Source of the DNA: Haliscomenobacter sp040403615
GTDB lineage: Bacteria; Bacteroidota; Bacteroidia; Chitinophagales; Saprospiraceae
NCBI RefSeq assembly: GCF_040403615.1
Contig: NZ_JBBAKG010000018.1
Location: 1-64,000, forward strand
DNA length: 64,000 nt
Direction: 5' to 3'
Part shown: positions 8,598 to 17,632 of the stretch, in pieces
Position numbering within the stretch: the first letter of the stretch is position 1
Layout: every line of letters begins with the position of its first letter
Notes under the pieces: generated by a model
What the model was told of the DNA's origin: nothing
The model's input: only the letters and a program-made list of their open reading frames with translations
Databases searched by the model: none
Translations under genes and position numbers: made by a program

Positions 8598-11240
8598 ATG
8601 AAAGCATTTCCATTCCTATTTCTGATCTTCCTCTCTTTGAACGCCGCTGCTCAAACCCTCAAGAAAGATCCGTACCACCACGAATCTGACGAGCGCATGC
8701 TGGACGAAAGCACTCCGGGAATCATGCCCTACAATCGCTTGATGAAATCTGCAGGTCAGGTGATCACCTATGGCGATCCACGTTGGGAAAACCATACCCT
8801 GGATGTAGCTACAATGCCCAATTTAAAGCATTTGGCGATCCTGGACCGCTATGGCGTTGCCATTTTGGATAGAAGTACAAATAATATCATCGAGCGCTGG
8901 ACTTTCAATGGGAAAAGCCAGTTTTCAGGGATGATGGGTACTTTTTCCGGCATCAAAAGTTTTGCTTTTCAAAACAAGACCTACCTCGCCTGGACTGCCT
9001 CTGGTCGAGAAAATGATAAATCTGGCATGTTGATCGCTGAATGGTTGGACAATAAAGTGCAAAATGTAGAGTATTTGCCCTTCAAACCCAAAGCCCCAGC
9101 TCCTGGCGCGCTGCCCAACGAAGTAGAAGTGGCTTTTGAAGGCAACAATTGCTTCCTTTATGTCGTGCTGAATGGCAATAACCAATTGATCAAAATCGAT
9201 TTTTCTACGCGCCAAACCGTGTGGACTGCAAATACTGGAGTAGCCCCTTTTGGAGTGAAATTTGCCCAAAACAAACTATACGTAAGCAACTGGGCGGGTC
9301 CGATTCCTACCGATTCAAAACTCGAAACCGCCGGTGTACCGTATGGCGAAGCCTACATCGATCCGCGCACCGGAGCAACCCTCAAAGGTACACTTAGCGT
9401 CATTGATCCGGCTACTGGCCAACAACTCAAAGAAATCGCAGTGGGCTTGCACCCCAACGCCATGGTAATCAGCCCCAATCAGCAAACCCTTTACGTGGCT
9501 AATGGCAACGATGATAACGTTTCCGTGATTGACCTATCCAAAGATGTAGAAACCAGAAGGATTCCAGTAGGCCTGTTTCAGGTTGGCGGAGCACTCATCG
9601 GGAGCAGCCCAAATGGCCTGACCCTGGACAGTCTTGGTCAAACCCTATACGTATCCAACGGATTGGATCATGCAGTGGCGGTGGTCAAACTTGGTGAAAA
9701 CCCAAGCGTAATTGGCTACATTCCCACCGAGGCGTATCCATCTGGTTTGGTGTGCAGCAACAACACCTTATATGTATGCAACCTCGAAGCGCGTGGAGCC
9801 AGGGTACTCAACAATACACCTGAACAAAAGAAGCGTTTCCTAAAAACAGATGCGGATTTCAAGGGCGCCTATACTGCACACGAACAATTGGCTTCATTGT
9901 CTATTATTGCCGTGCCAAGTGCCAAACAGCTCAAAGCTTACACCAAACAAGTCAAAGCTTACAACCTGGACTTTCGCGCGGTAGCTTCCCGCAAGCCTGC
10001 CCGCAAAAATGTAGCTCCCCGCCCCGTGCCTGCCCGCATTGGCGAGCCATCTGTATTCAAGCATGTGCTGTACATCATCAAAGAAAACCGTACTTACGAT
10101 CAGGTTTATGGCGACATGAAACAAGGACGCGGCATGCCCGAATTGTGCATTTTTGGAGATTCCATTACCCCCAATCAGCACAAGCTTGCCCTGGAATATT
10201 CTTTGCTCGACAACTACCACGTAGCTGGAAAATCCTCGGCAGAAGGCCACCAATGGACAGATGCTGGCATTGTATCAGATTATGTGGAAAAAAGTGTCCG
10301 CGGTTGGTTCCGCAGTTACCCGCACCGCCAATATGATGCGATGGTGTACACCCGCGAAGGATTCATTTGGAACCATGCCCTCGATCATGGCAAAAGTGTA
10401 CGCATTTACGGCGAAGCCTGCGACATGGAGTTTGACAACAAACTGGATTGGACGGCCATCTACAACAAATACATCAACAAGGAGCACTTCGAATTTGAAA
10501 ATACCAGTACCATCTCCAGAGTACGACCTATTCTGTCTCAAAATTTCCCTGGCTATGACGATCCACGCATCAATGACCAAATGCGTGCAGATGCTTTCAT
10601 TAAAGAATTAGCCGATTATGAAAAAATGCCTGGTGATCAACTGCCCCAGTTGATGGTAATGGCCCTGCCCAATGACCATACCGCTGGCAGCAGCCCAGGA
10701 TTTCCGACAAGTCGGGCTCAGGTAGCCGACAACGACCTCGCCCTTGGTCGCATGCTTGAAGCCCTCAGCAAAAGCCGTTTTTGGGACTCAACCGTGGTTT
10801 TCATCACCGAAGACGATTCACAAGGTGGTTGGGATCACATCTCGGCTTACCGAACCGGAGCATTGATTGTAAGCCCCTATTCGCGCCTGGGAACCACCAT
10901 TCATACCAACTACAACCAGATTTCCATGCTGCGTACCATCGAGCAAATTTTAGGACTCCCCCCGATGACCTCTATTGATGCCACTGCTCGACCTATGTTT
11001 GATTGTTTTACGGATACCAAACAAGCAACGCCATACCAAAACCTGCCCAATCGAATTCGGCTGAATGAAATGAACAAGTCATTGTCCATGTTGGAAGGCA
11101 AAGCACTCTTTTATGCCCAAAAATCCATTGAACAAATGCAAGAAGGCGTAGACAAAGGGGAGGATGAAATGATGAATCAGATTTTATGGTTTGCCAACAA
11201 AGGAGACCTTCCTTATCCAACTTTTGGCAAAAAACGTTAG
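8598..11240 (+). CDS. Secreted YncE-like propeller fused to an alkaline-phosphatase-superfamily phosphoesterase
   Basis: 880 residues with a signal peptide (FPFLFLIFLSLNAAAQ). The N-terminal half is a seven-bladed YVTN/YncE-type propeller; typical blades read LYVANGNDDNVSVIDLS and TLYVSNGLDHAVAVVKLG. From about residue 495 comes the phosphoesterase domain (PF04185 type): LYIIKENRTYDQVYGDM, FGDSITPNQHKLA, LLDNYHVAGKSSAEGHQW, VMALPNDHTAG and TVVFITEDDSQGGWDHI supply the metal and nucleophile region of the alkaline-phosphatase fold. Related enzymes include acid phosphatases and phospholipase C; the substrate here is unknown. The gene is divergent from susCD and is followed by a cytochrome c peroxidase, so the group may take up and dephosphorylate an organic ligand; that is an inference. 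Confidence 0.85.
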   Translation: MKAFPFLFLIFLSLNAAAQTLKKDPYHHESDERMLDESTPGIMPYNRLMKSAGQVITYGDPRWENHTLDVATMPNLKHLAILDRYGVAILDRSTNNIIERWTFNGKSQFSGMMGTFSGIKSFAFQNKTYLAWTASGRENDKSGMLIAEWLDNKVQNVEYLPFKPKAPAPGALPNEVEVAFEGNNCFLYVVLNGNNQLIKIDFSTRQTVWTANTGVAPFGVKFAQNKLYVSNWAGPIPTDSKLETAGVPYGEAYIDPRTGATLKGTLSVIDPATGQQLKEIAVGLHPNAMVISPNQQTLYVANGNDDNVSVIDLSKDVETRRIPVGLFQVGGALIGSSPNGLTLDSLGQTLYVSNGLDHAVAVVKLGENPSVIGYIPTEAYPSGLVCSNNTLYVCNLEARGARVLNNTPEQKKRFLKTDADFKGAYTAHEQLASLSIIAVPSAKQLKAYTKQVKAYNLDFRAVASRKPARKNVAPRPVPARIGEPSVFKHVLYIIKENRTYDQVYGDMKQGRGMPELCIFGDSITPNQHKLALEYSLLDNYHVAGKSSAEGHQWTDAGIVSDYVEKSVRGWFRSYPHRQYDAMVYTREGFIWNHALDHGKSVRIYGEACDMEFDNKLDWTAIYNKYINKEHFEFENTSTISRVRPILSQNFPGYDDPRINDQMRADAFIKELADYEKMPGDQLPQLMVMALPNDHTAGSSPGFPTSRAQVADNDLALGRMLEALSKSRFWDSTVVFITEDDSQGGWDHISAYRTGALIVSPYSRLGTTIHTNYNQISMLRTIEQILGLPPMTSIDATARPMFDCFTDTKQATPYQNLPNRIRLNEMNKSLSMLEGKALFYAQKSIEQMQEGVDKGEDEMMNQILWFANKGDLPYPTFGKKR

Positions 11241-11269
11241 TCTAAATATCTTTTGTTAATTTAGACTAA
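11237..11269 (+). terminator. Hairpin overlapping the stop codon of the phosphoesterase gene
   Basis: Perfect 11-nt arms TTAGTCTAAAT (11237-11247) and ATTTAGACTAA (11259-11269) around an 11-nt loop. The left arm contains the TAG stop. The stem is AT-rich and the T-run at 11282-11288 is 12 nt away, so termination may be weak. The rest of 11270-11608 is AT-rich and shows no gene. Confidence 0.5.
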
Positions 11270-11608
11270 TTTAAAACAGAGTTTTTTTATTAAAAAAATG
11301 ATATATGTCATTGTTTTTGCTTCTACTTCAATATATATTTGTAGAAATATCGCACAAGCGACATTTGATTAAATTTTAGAGGCAATTTTTGTGAACATTT
11401 TTTCAAGATGAATGTGCAAGTTCTTTTCACATTCGGGCTTTCAGAGGCTACCTATCTACTTACCTACAAACCGATTTATACTGGTTTGAATTTCCGTTTT
11501 ACCCAATTGCTTTTTACTTGATGTGTTATTGATGCTGTACTTTCAGAATCGACTACATGTAAACTTCGATGTTGGTACTCTAATTTCTCATGATCAAAAA
11601 ACATTGTA

Positions 11609-12967
11609 ATGAAAAAGCTTTTTACAGCTGCTCTTTTTTTACTCGCTTTGGCATACATCATCTCATGCGAGAATGACAATGCAACCGACATTAATCTGGA
11701 CACTCCATTGGAGGAAGTGTTGAACCAAAAATCGGTTACGGGTTCGCTTACCGGTTATATCATGCCTGAAAGTACTGAGTATGCAAAACTCCCCAACCAG
11801 GATCCCAAAAACCCTGTAACTGCTGAAAAAGTAGAATTGGGCCGATTGTTGTTTTTTGAAACTGGACTAGGTCTTGAAAACAAATACCCAGCTTCCAAAT
11901 CTGCTTACTCTTGCAGCAGTTGCCACATTCCAAGCAAAGGCTTTACCGCTGGCCGTTTTCAGGGCATCGCAGATGGCGCGATTGGTTTTGGCAAAGCTGG
12001 CGAAGGACGCTCTAAAAACCCGCTGTACTTTGGCGACGAAGTAGATGCGCAAGGGGCAAGACCACTGCCAGTTATCAATACTACTTTTATCTCCAACGCA
12101 CTTTGGGCTGGTTCTTTCGGTTCTTTCAATGTCAACGAAGACACTAAAAGCGTATGGCATCAGGATACCCTGATCGAGGTCAACTTCCAGGATTTGATGG
12201 GTTTGGAAGCCAACAACCAACGCGCTTTGGCGGTTCACCGCCAGGTAATCAACAAAACTGTAACCGATGCATTGGGCTACACCGAGATGTTTGACAAAGC
12301 ATTTCCTGAGATTCCAGTCCAAGAGCGCTACAATCGAAGAACCGGAGCTTTTGCCATCGCTGCTTACTTCCGCACCATCCTTACCAACAAAGCGCCTTTC
12401 CAACGCTGGTTGAAAGGAGAAAAAGAGGCGATGACTGATCAGCAGAAACAAGGCGCTTTGGTGTTCTTTGGCAAAGCAGGTTGTGTGAACTGCCACAACA
12501 GTCCATCATTGAACGCATTCCCGCACCGTTTCTTTGCCCTGGGTGTCAACAACATGTTCCAAAGCAAATACTCGGTATTCCGTACCGGACCTACCGACCG
12601 ACGCAATCTTGGCCGAGGCGGCTTTACGTACAAAGAAGAAGACATGCACAAATTCAAAGTGCCACAGTTGTACAACCTAAAAGATGTTGGATTTTATTTC
12701 CACGGTGCCAGCAAGACATCTTTGCGTGAAGTAGTTGAGTACTTCAACGCTGGGATTACCGAAAACCTTGATGTTCCTGCTGGTCAAATTTCCAACTTGT
12801 TCAAACCACTGAACTTGAACAAACAAGAAGTGGACAACCTGGTAGAATTTTTGGAAAATGGCCTGTTCGATCCAAATCTGGAACGCTTTGCGCCAACCAA
12901 AACCAAATCTGGATTCTGCTTCCCGAACAATGATACACAATCAAAATTAGACATGGGCTGCAACTAA
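11609..12967 (+). CDS. Di-haem cytochrome c peroxidase / MauG-family protein
   Basis: 452 residues beginning MKKLFTAALFLLALAYIISC, a lipoprotein-type signal with Cys at about 20. Two CxxCH haem sites are present: CSSCH (in YSCSSCHIPSKGF) at about 93 and CVNCH (in AGCVNCHNSPSLNAF) at about 290, the spacing typical of bacterial CCP/MauG proteins. Downstream are RTGPTDRRNLGRGGFT and the distal KVPQLYNLKDVGFYFHGA, followed by SLREVVEYFNAG, all family features. Such enzymes reduce hydrogen peroxide in the periplasm or oxidise protein residues. It has 368 bp of upstream DNA, so it probably has its own promoter, and a strong terminator follows. In Bacteroidota these proteins often neighbour secreted hydrolases; the electron donor is not encoded nearby. 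Confidence 0.9.
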   Translation: MKKLFTAALFLLALAYIISCENDNATDINLDTPLEEVLNQKSVTGSLTGYIMPESTEYAKLPNQDPKNPVTAEKVELGRLLFFETGLGLENKYPASKSAYSCSSCHIPSKGFTAGRFQGIADGAIGFGKAGEGRSKNPLYFGDEVDAQGARPLPVINTTFISNALWAGSFGSFNVNEDTKSVWHQDTLIEVNFQDLMGLEANNQRALAVHRQVINKTVTDALGYTEMFDKAFPEIPVQERYNRRTGAFAIAAYFRTILTNKAPFQRWLKGEKEAMTDQQKQGALVFFGKAGCVNCHNSPSLNAFPHRFFALGVNNMFQSKYSVFRTGPTDRRNLGRGGFTYKEEDMHKFKVPQLYNLKDVGFYFHGASKTSLREVVEYFNAGITENLDVPAGQISNLFKPLNLNKQEVDNLVEFLENGLFDPNLERFAPTKTKSGFCFPNNDTQSKLDMGCN

Positions 12968-13008
12968 TAGCCCCAGTGTAACGCTTGTTTTATTAGAGAG
13001 AAAGTAAG

Positions 13009-13049
13009 GGTGTTGCCTGTTGAGGAGCGGGCAACACCTTTATTTTTTT
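13009..13049 (+). terminator. Rho-independent terminator after the cytochrome c peroxidase gene
   Basis: GGTGTTGCC (13009-13017) pairs with GGCAACACC (13030-13038) and is followed by TTTATTTTTTT. It lies 42 nt past the stop codon, just before the convergent gene. Confidence 0.8.
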
Positions 13050-13059
13050 ATCCATTCGC

Positions 13060-13728
13060 TTACAATCGATAAACAACGCCAAGTCGCAAAGGCAATTCAT
13101 CCAATAAGTCCAAGGAATATACCCATTGATTCCTCTGGCGTTCTGTTAATAATGGACTATCCGATGTTCCATGGACGGCTGAAATGCTTAAACCTAAAAC
13201 AAGGTTGGCTTCTACATTAAATCTTGAACTTACCCGAATGGTGTAGCGTGGAACATAGCTAAAACTAAAACCATAATACCCTACAAAACGAGCGAATCCA
13301 CTCATCAAAAGTGGTTCAGAATCGGTTTCGTAAACAAAACAACGCAGCGACCAGCCTCTTTGCCAATAACTTTTGCCTTGATTTTTGGACAATCGCCTTT
13401 TGCCAAATTCATAACGAAGGCTGAATTCTTTTTCTTTTAAAATTCGAATTTCATCTTCGCTGCGTTTAAAGCGTAATACACTCAGCTCCAATTCATGGTA
13501 TTTACGCTCTTTTTTACCCGCCCATTGGATAGCAGGAGAAAAGCCTCCAAACTCAAAAGCGCCATATCCTGCCTGGTAATCAGTCAATGGCGATCGATAT
13601 TTTTCCAATAAATAGAAATTGCTGTAAAGTTTAATGAAGGTGGTGGTATCCGCTTTTTGTGCATACAGATTCGAATTGGCTACTACACAGATTAGCAGCG
13701 CGGCAATTAGTGTTGTGGAATAATTCAT
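13060..13728 (-). CDS. Putative outer-membrane beta-barrel protein
   Basis: 222 residues with a signal peptide (LLICVVANSNLYAQ). The mature part alternates charged and aromatic residues in strand-like stretches: ITKVSSRF-like segments such as YTIRVSSRFNVEANLVLG, FARFVGYYGFSFSYVPRY, and the terminus LPLRLGVVYRL that ends in an amphipathic strand. This is what a small outer-membrane barrel looks like, but no named family is recognised. The start is 16 bp after the end of the T9SS cargo gene on the same strand, so the two probably form an operon. It could serve as a partner or anchor for that cargo; this is inference from position only. Confidence 0.55.
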   Translation of the reverse strand: MNYSTTLIAALLICVVANSNLYAQKADTTTFIKLYSNFYLLEKYRSPLTDYQAGYGAFEFGGFSPAIQWAGKKERKYHELELSVLRFKRSEDEIRILKEKEFSLRYEFGKRRLSKNQGKSYWQRGWSLRCFVYETDSEPLLMSGFARFVGYYGFSFSYVPRYTIRVSSRFNVEANLVLGLSISAVHGTSDSPLLTERQRNQWVYSLDLLDELPLRLGVVYRL

Positions 13729-13744
13729 TGCTGTGAGGTAAAGG

Positions 13745-15997
13745 TTATGGTTGTTTAATGATGATTTTTTCGATTGTTGAAGATTCTGCGGTTTTGATTT
13801 CTAAAAGGTAAGTCCCGCTCACCAACGTTACCAGCCGAATGGTTTCGTTAATAAAAATTTGGTCTTTAAGTTCCTGACGATATACAATCCTACCCATTAG
13901 GTCGCGCAAAGTAAGGGAGACATGCTGCGGTTTTTTAAAAACACTTTCTACCTTAAACACACCTTGATTTGGATTGGGTGAAACCACTACAGGTATATGG
14001 GGTAGAGGATATTTGCTTGACACCCTCGTGGAATCATTTAATTGGATTGGGAAAGCATTTAATGTTTTAAAGCTACCTATATCCGACCAATCCAGCGTAC
14101 TATTTGTACACCAATACCTAAATTGGTACTCGTAAGTGGTATTGGGTTTCAGCTTGCTCAGGGTAATTTCTTTATTCGCATAAGAACTACCCGAAAAGTT
14201 ACTCCAAAAAACCGTCGTACCTTTTTCTCGCCATTGCCAACTGAATTGGACTCCGTATGGGATATCGGCATAAAGGATTGCTTTGTTAGCTGTAACTCTT
14301 TTGCTTGTTACAAACTTGGTTTGAGCAGGCGCACAAATTTTAGGAGAAAAAGCAATTTGTTTGACTTCTGACCACTCGCTTTGTTGTCCGTTTTCACAAA
14401 CATAACTTACTTGCCACTCATAAGTTACTCCGTATTCAGTGGATGACGGATACCAATCATAAAAGCGTCGATTGGTACTTAATTGAACCCATTGGGTTGT
14501 TCCCAATTTTCGGAACCTCCAAAAAAAATGGTTTGCTGCTTCCATTTTGGAAGTCAAAATGATAAAATCGCTGCGAAAGTTAAGATCAATTCCAATGGAA
14601 ATTTGATTAGAAGAGATTTGTTTGCATTCTCCCCAGGTAAAAAAACTGTTTCTAGACCAATCGCTCCAATTGCCAGCAGAGCATTCTATACTTACTTCAA
14701 TTTGGTATACCGTTTCAGCTGTTAGACTATCCAGCTCTATTCTGGGGGTCTTAGTTTGAACGATAGGAGACCATGATCTGCTGTTAAGAGAATAGCGCCA
14801 GCGATAATTCAAAGCTTTTAGCCCTAGAATTTCCAATCCGGCACGAAATTTTTCTCGAAAGTAGGTATTCAATTTTGTAGCACTAGGTACCGTGCAAGTT
14901 GATGTTTTGAATAAAAAACTTTTGGAAAACAGGCTCCAGTTTCCACCACCGCAACTATTGCGTATTTGAACTTCATATTCTGTATTTTGGACTAAACCCG
15001 AAATACTAATCTGAGGCGCATTAGTCGAATCAGGTAAAATCCAGGCACCACCTGTCTTTGCTCGATACCGCCAATTGTATCCTGAGTTTTCACCTGCAAA
15101 GCTTAAATGAACACGACCACTTTCGATAGTATCCGCGCGAAAATCATTGTATTGAAGGGGCGGACAAGGATTAAAAATGCCTAACAAATAATCTTCAACC
15201 TCTAAAATATTGATGCTCCGTTCACAAGCTTTGCCTAATGTTTTTCTCGACATGATGACTCGCATGCGCGTTAGCCCAAATGTGGCTGTTTTCGGAATGG
15301 ACAATTTCCAAGAATACAATTTATCAGTAGCACCTTCATCTTTAAAGACATATTCTCCTGGATCATCAAAGTCCTTGTCCCGATTGAAATCTATAAAAAT
15401 AGTGTAATAAACTCGAGTATAAGGGTCTGGATCATAAAACTCAATGGTTTTAACTGGCTTAATGGAAAAAGGCAATTCACTACCAAGCTGGGCAATAAAG
15501 ATCTGTTTAAAGTGCAGTCCTAACCCTCCATCATTGCCCGAGAAATATTCAAGATCACCAAGACTAAATTGTTCAATGTAACCATCACTTTTTGTGGCAT
15601 ATGCCAGGCAGTATTGTTCATTGCAACCCTGAGTTTTGATGCTTTGCAAAGCGCTCCAACCCGAAAATTGGTTGTTGAAACAATCTTGTCTGAGTTGGAA
15701 TTCGTAATCGGTACAAGGTTGCAAACCTGCTAAATGTAAAGTGGCTCCTCTTGTGGTTTGGGTTTCCCAAACGTTGCGGCCTTTGATTCGATACCTAAAT
15801 TGATAATTAGAATTCAGCTCATGAAAACTCAATTTTACTTGACAAGAAGATGCTCCTGGGATGAGCTGGAAAACATCAGGCACACTACAAGTTGTACCGT
15901 TCATTAATGCCTTAGCCTTTGTACTGCACCAAGAATAAGGAAGTAACACATAGAATAATCCCAAAAGTAATATGAGGTATTGAGAATATTTTTTCAT
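13745..15997 (-). CDS. Large secreted fibronectin-III/GEVED protein with T9SS sorting domain
   Basis: 750 residues with an N-terminal hydrophobic signal. Several fibronectin-type-III-like modules carry the repeated phrase 'Y.WRYR....W......T....L..L.P.T.YE.Q.R..C' (for example at about 50-130, 285-370, 375-460, 465-555 and 560-650), each ending near a Cys. Between modules one and two is a GEVED domain at about 165-275: TIFIDFNRDKDFDDPGEYVF, then LTRMRVIMS and ILEVEDYLLGI. The last 85 residues form a type A T9SS sorting domain: VSPNPNQGVFKVES, LRDLMGRIVYRQEL, LVSGTYLLEIKT. The protein is therefore exported by the type IX system to the cell surface or medium, probably as an adhesin-like protein. 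The upstream side has no gene on this strand for 60 bp, then the MFS gene. Confidence 0.85.
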   Translation of the reverse strand: MKKYSQYLILLLGLFYVLLPYSWCSTKAKALMNGTTCSVPDVFQLIPGASSCQVKLSFHELNSNYQFRYRIKGRNVWETQTTRGATLHLAGLQPCTDYEFQLRQDCFNNQFSGWSALQSIKTQGCNEQYCLAYATKSDGYIEQFSLGDLEYFSGNDGGLGLHFKQIFIAQLGSELPFSIKPVKTIEFYDPDPYTRVYYTIFIDFNRDKDFDDPGEYVFKDEGATDKLYSWKLSIPKTATFGLTRMRVIMSRKTLGKACERSINILEVEDYLLGIFNPCPPLQYNDFRADTIESGRVHLSFAGENSGYNWRYRAKTGGAWILPDSTNAPQISISGLVQNTEYEVQIRNSCGGGNWSLFSKSFLFKTSTCTVPSATKLNTYFREKFRAGLEILGLKALNYRWRYSLNSRSWSPIVQTKTPRIELDSLTAETVYQIEVSIECSAGNWSDWSRNSFFTWGECKQISSNQISIGIDLNFRSDFIILTSKMEAANHFFWRFRKLGTTQWVQLSTNRRFYDWYPSSTEYGVTYEWQVSYVCENGQQSEWSEVKQIAFSPKICAPAQTKFVTSKRVTANKAILYADIPYGVQFSWQWREKGTTVFWSNFSGSSYANKEITLSKLKPNTTYEYQFRYWCTNSTLDWSDIGSFKTLNAFPIQLNDSTRVSSKYPLPHIPVVVSPNPNQGVFKVESVFKKPQHVSLTLRDLMGRIVYRQELKDQIFINETIRLVTLVSGTYLLEIKTAESSTIEKIIIKQP

Positions 15998-16060
15998 CTT
16001 TAAGAATTTATTTATTTGTTATGGCAAAAATAAAACTCCCCATTTAAATTGTTGTAAAAA

Positions 16061-17439
16061 TCAATTGCTGATTTTCCCAAAGTCTCTTCTCTTTAACCAC
16101 CCAAACCCCAAAAATCCCACTAAGCAACAACCACTCAATACCCACCACAAAGTGGAAAATCCCCAGCTATTCGCCACATTCATCCCGATATTGGGCGCAA
16201 TGATGTGCCCAAAAGACCAGGCGCTGGTATACAAGCCCATGTATTGCCCGCGGTTGCTGGGCGAAGACCGTTCTACCACAATGCTATTGGCAAAAGGTAT
16301 TTGAAAGATTTCGCCAAAAGTGACGGCAATCAGGCAGAGTAAAGCAGCCAAAAATTGGTNNNNNNNNNNNNNNNNNNNNNNNNNNNNNNNNNNNNNNNNN
16401 NNNNNNNNNNNNNNNNNNNNNNNNNNNNNNNNNNNNNNNNNNNNNNNNNNNNNNNNNNNAAGATTTCGCCAAAAGTGACGGCAATCAGGCAGAGTAAAGC
16501 AGCCAAAAATTGGTGCGGCGTCCAGTTCAGCAGCACAAATCCAACTCCAATCAGTGCAGCACCCAGCATCACCAGGCTGATTTTATGGTAGCGCCCTTCC
16601 AATCTAAACACCAGCGGCATTTCCACCAACGTAATGATGAGACCGTTGCCGGAGATCAAAAGACCAATCATGTTTTCTTTCCAATGCCATTCTTCGCGCA
16701 AAAAGACGGGCACCATGCTGAAAAATTGTAAGAATGCAATGGCGTTGAGTGTAATCAGCACATAAAAGAACAAAAACTGCTTGTCTCGATATGGCGAAAG
16801 CACTTTTTCGATTGGAACCTGGATCGTTTCAATGGGTTTTGGAGCTATCTTTTTTTCTGGCAAAAAATGCCGAAACAACAACGCTGCGCCGATACAAGTA
16901 ATCCCATCCACCCAAAACAACCAACGGTAACCAAAGCCATGTGCCAGGATGCCCCCCAAAGCTGGCCCCATACCAAAACCCAGGTTGATGGCCAAACGCA
17001 CCAGAGACAAGGATCGAATATAATTTTCGGGCTTGCTGTAGGCCGAAATGGAAGCCATATTGGCCGGACGAAAACTTTCGGCCACCACCCCAACCACAAA
17101 TACCGTAATACAAAGCCCAACCAAACTATGGATGTGCTCCAAAAAAAAGAAAAGCAAACCCGTGGCAAACAAAGACCAAAACATGACCTTGTAGTAGCCA
17201 ATGCGGTCGCTGAGTCGGCCTCCCATAATGGAACCAATTACCGCGCCAACCCCAAAAGAAGTCAAGACCAAGGCAGCATGAGGTTTGGAAAAACCCAGCT
17301 CCAGGGTGAGGTAAACTGCCAAAAAGGGAAAAACCATCGCTCCAGCCCGGTTGATAAAAGAAACCAGGCCAAGCATCCAGACATCACGGCTAAGGCCAGC
17401 AAATGAACTAAGGTAGGCATTGAGTGTACGAGTGAGCAT
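16061..17439 (-). CDS. MFS transporter, interrupted by an assembly gap
   Basis: The N-terminal part (from MLTRTLNAYLSSF) lies right of the 100-N gap and the C-terminal part left of it. The 55 bp on both sides of the gap are identical (16305-16359 and 16460-16514). Removing the 100 N and one duplicate leaves 1224 bp, exactly 408 codons, and the two parts join smoothly in LCLIAVTFGEI-FQIPFANS. The intact protein is 407 residues, the usual length for a 12-helix MFS permease. The helix 2-3 loop motif GGRLSDRIGYYKVMFW matches the MFS motif A (G.L.DR.G). It resembles drug/metabolite efflux MFS proteins (MdtG/YfkF style), but the substrate is unknown. The gene is not broken in the organism. An 11-bp inverted repeat lies upstream at 17452-17506. 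Confidence 0.85.
16360..16459. other. Assembly gap (100 N) flanked by a 55-bp duplication
   Basis: The 55 bp left (16305-16359) and right (16460-16514) of the N run are identical, so the two contigs overlap and no sequence is missing. Confidence 0.95.
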
Positions 17440-17451
17440 AAGTGGTGCATT

Positions 17452-17506
17452 GTACTGGCGAATCGATATGCCAGTGGACTGATCTGGAGAATCCCTTCGC
17501 CAGTAC
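17452..17506. repeat. Inverted repeat upstream of the MFS gene
   Basis: GTACTGGCGAA (17452-17462) and TTCGCCAGTAC (17496-17506) are perfect 11-nt arms around 33 bp. It begins 13 bp upstream of the MFS start codon, so it may be an operator or 5'-UTR hairpin. Confidence 0.45.
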
Positions 17507-17632
17507 CCTAAACACCTTGATCCAACTGTATGATTTACAGATAAGTTCCTGTCACAACCTGGATCTCCTTATTTATCCACAAATTAAATCCTGGAATAAA
17601 CCTAGCCTTCACTTTGATGCTTCGATGTTGTT

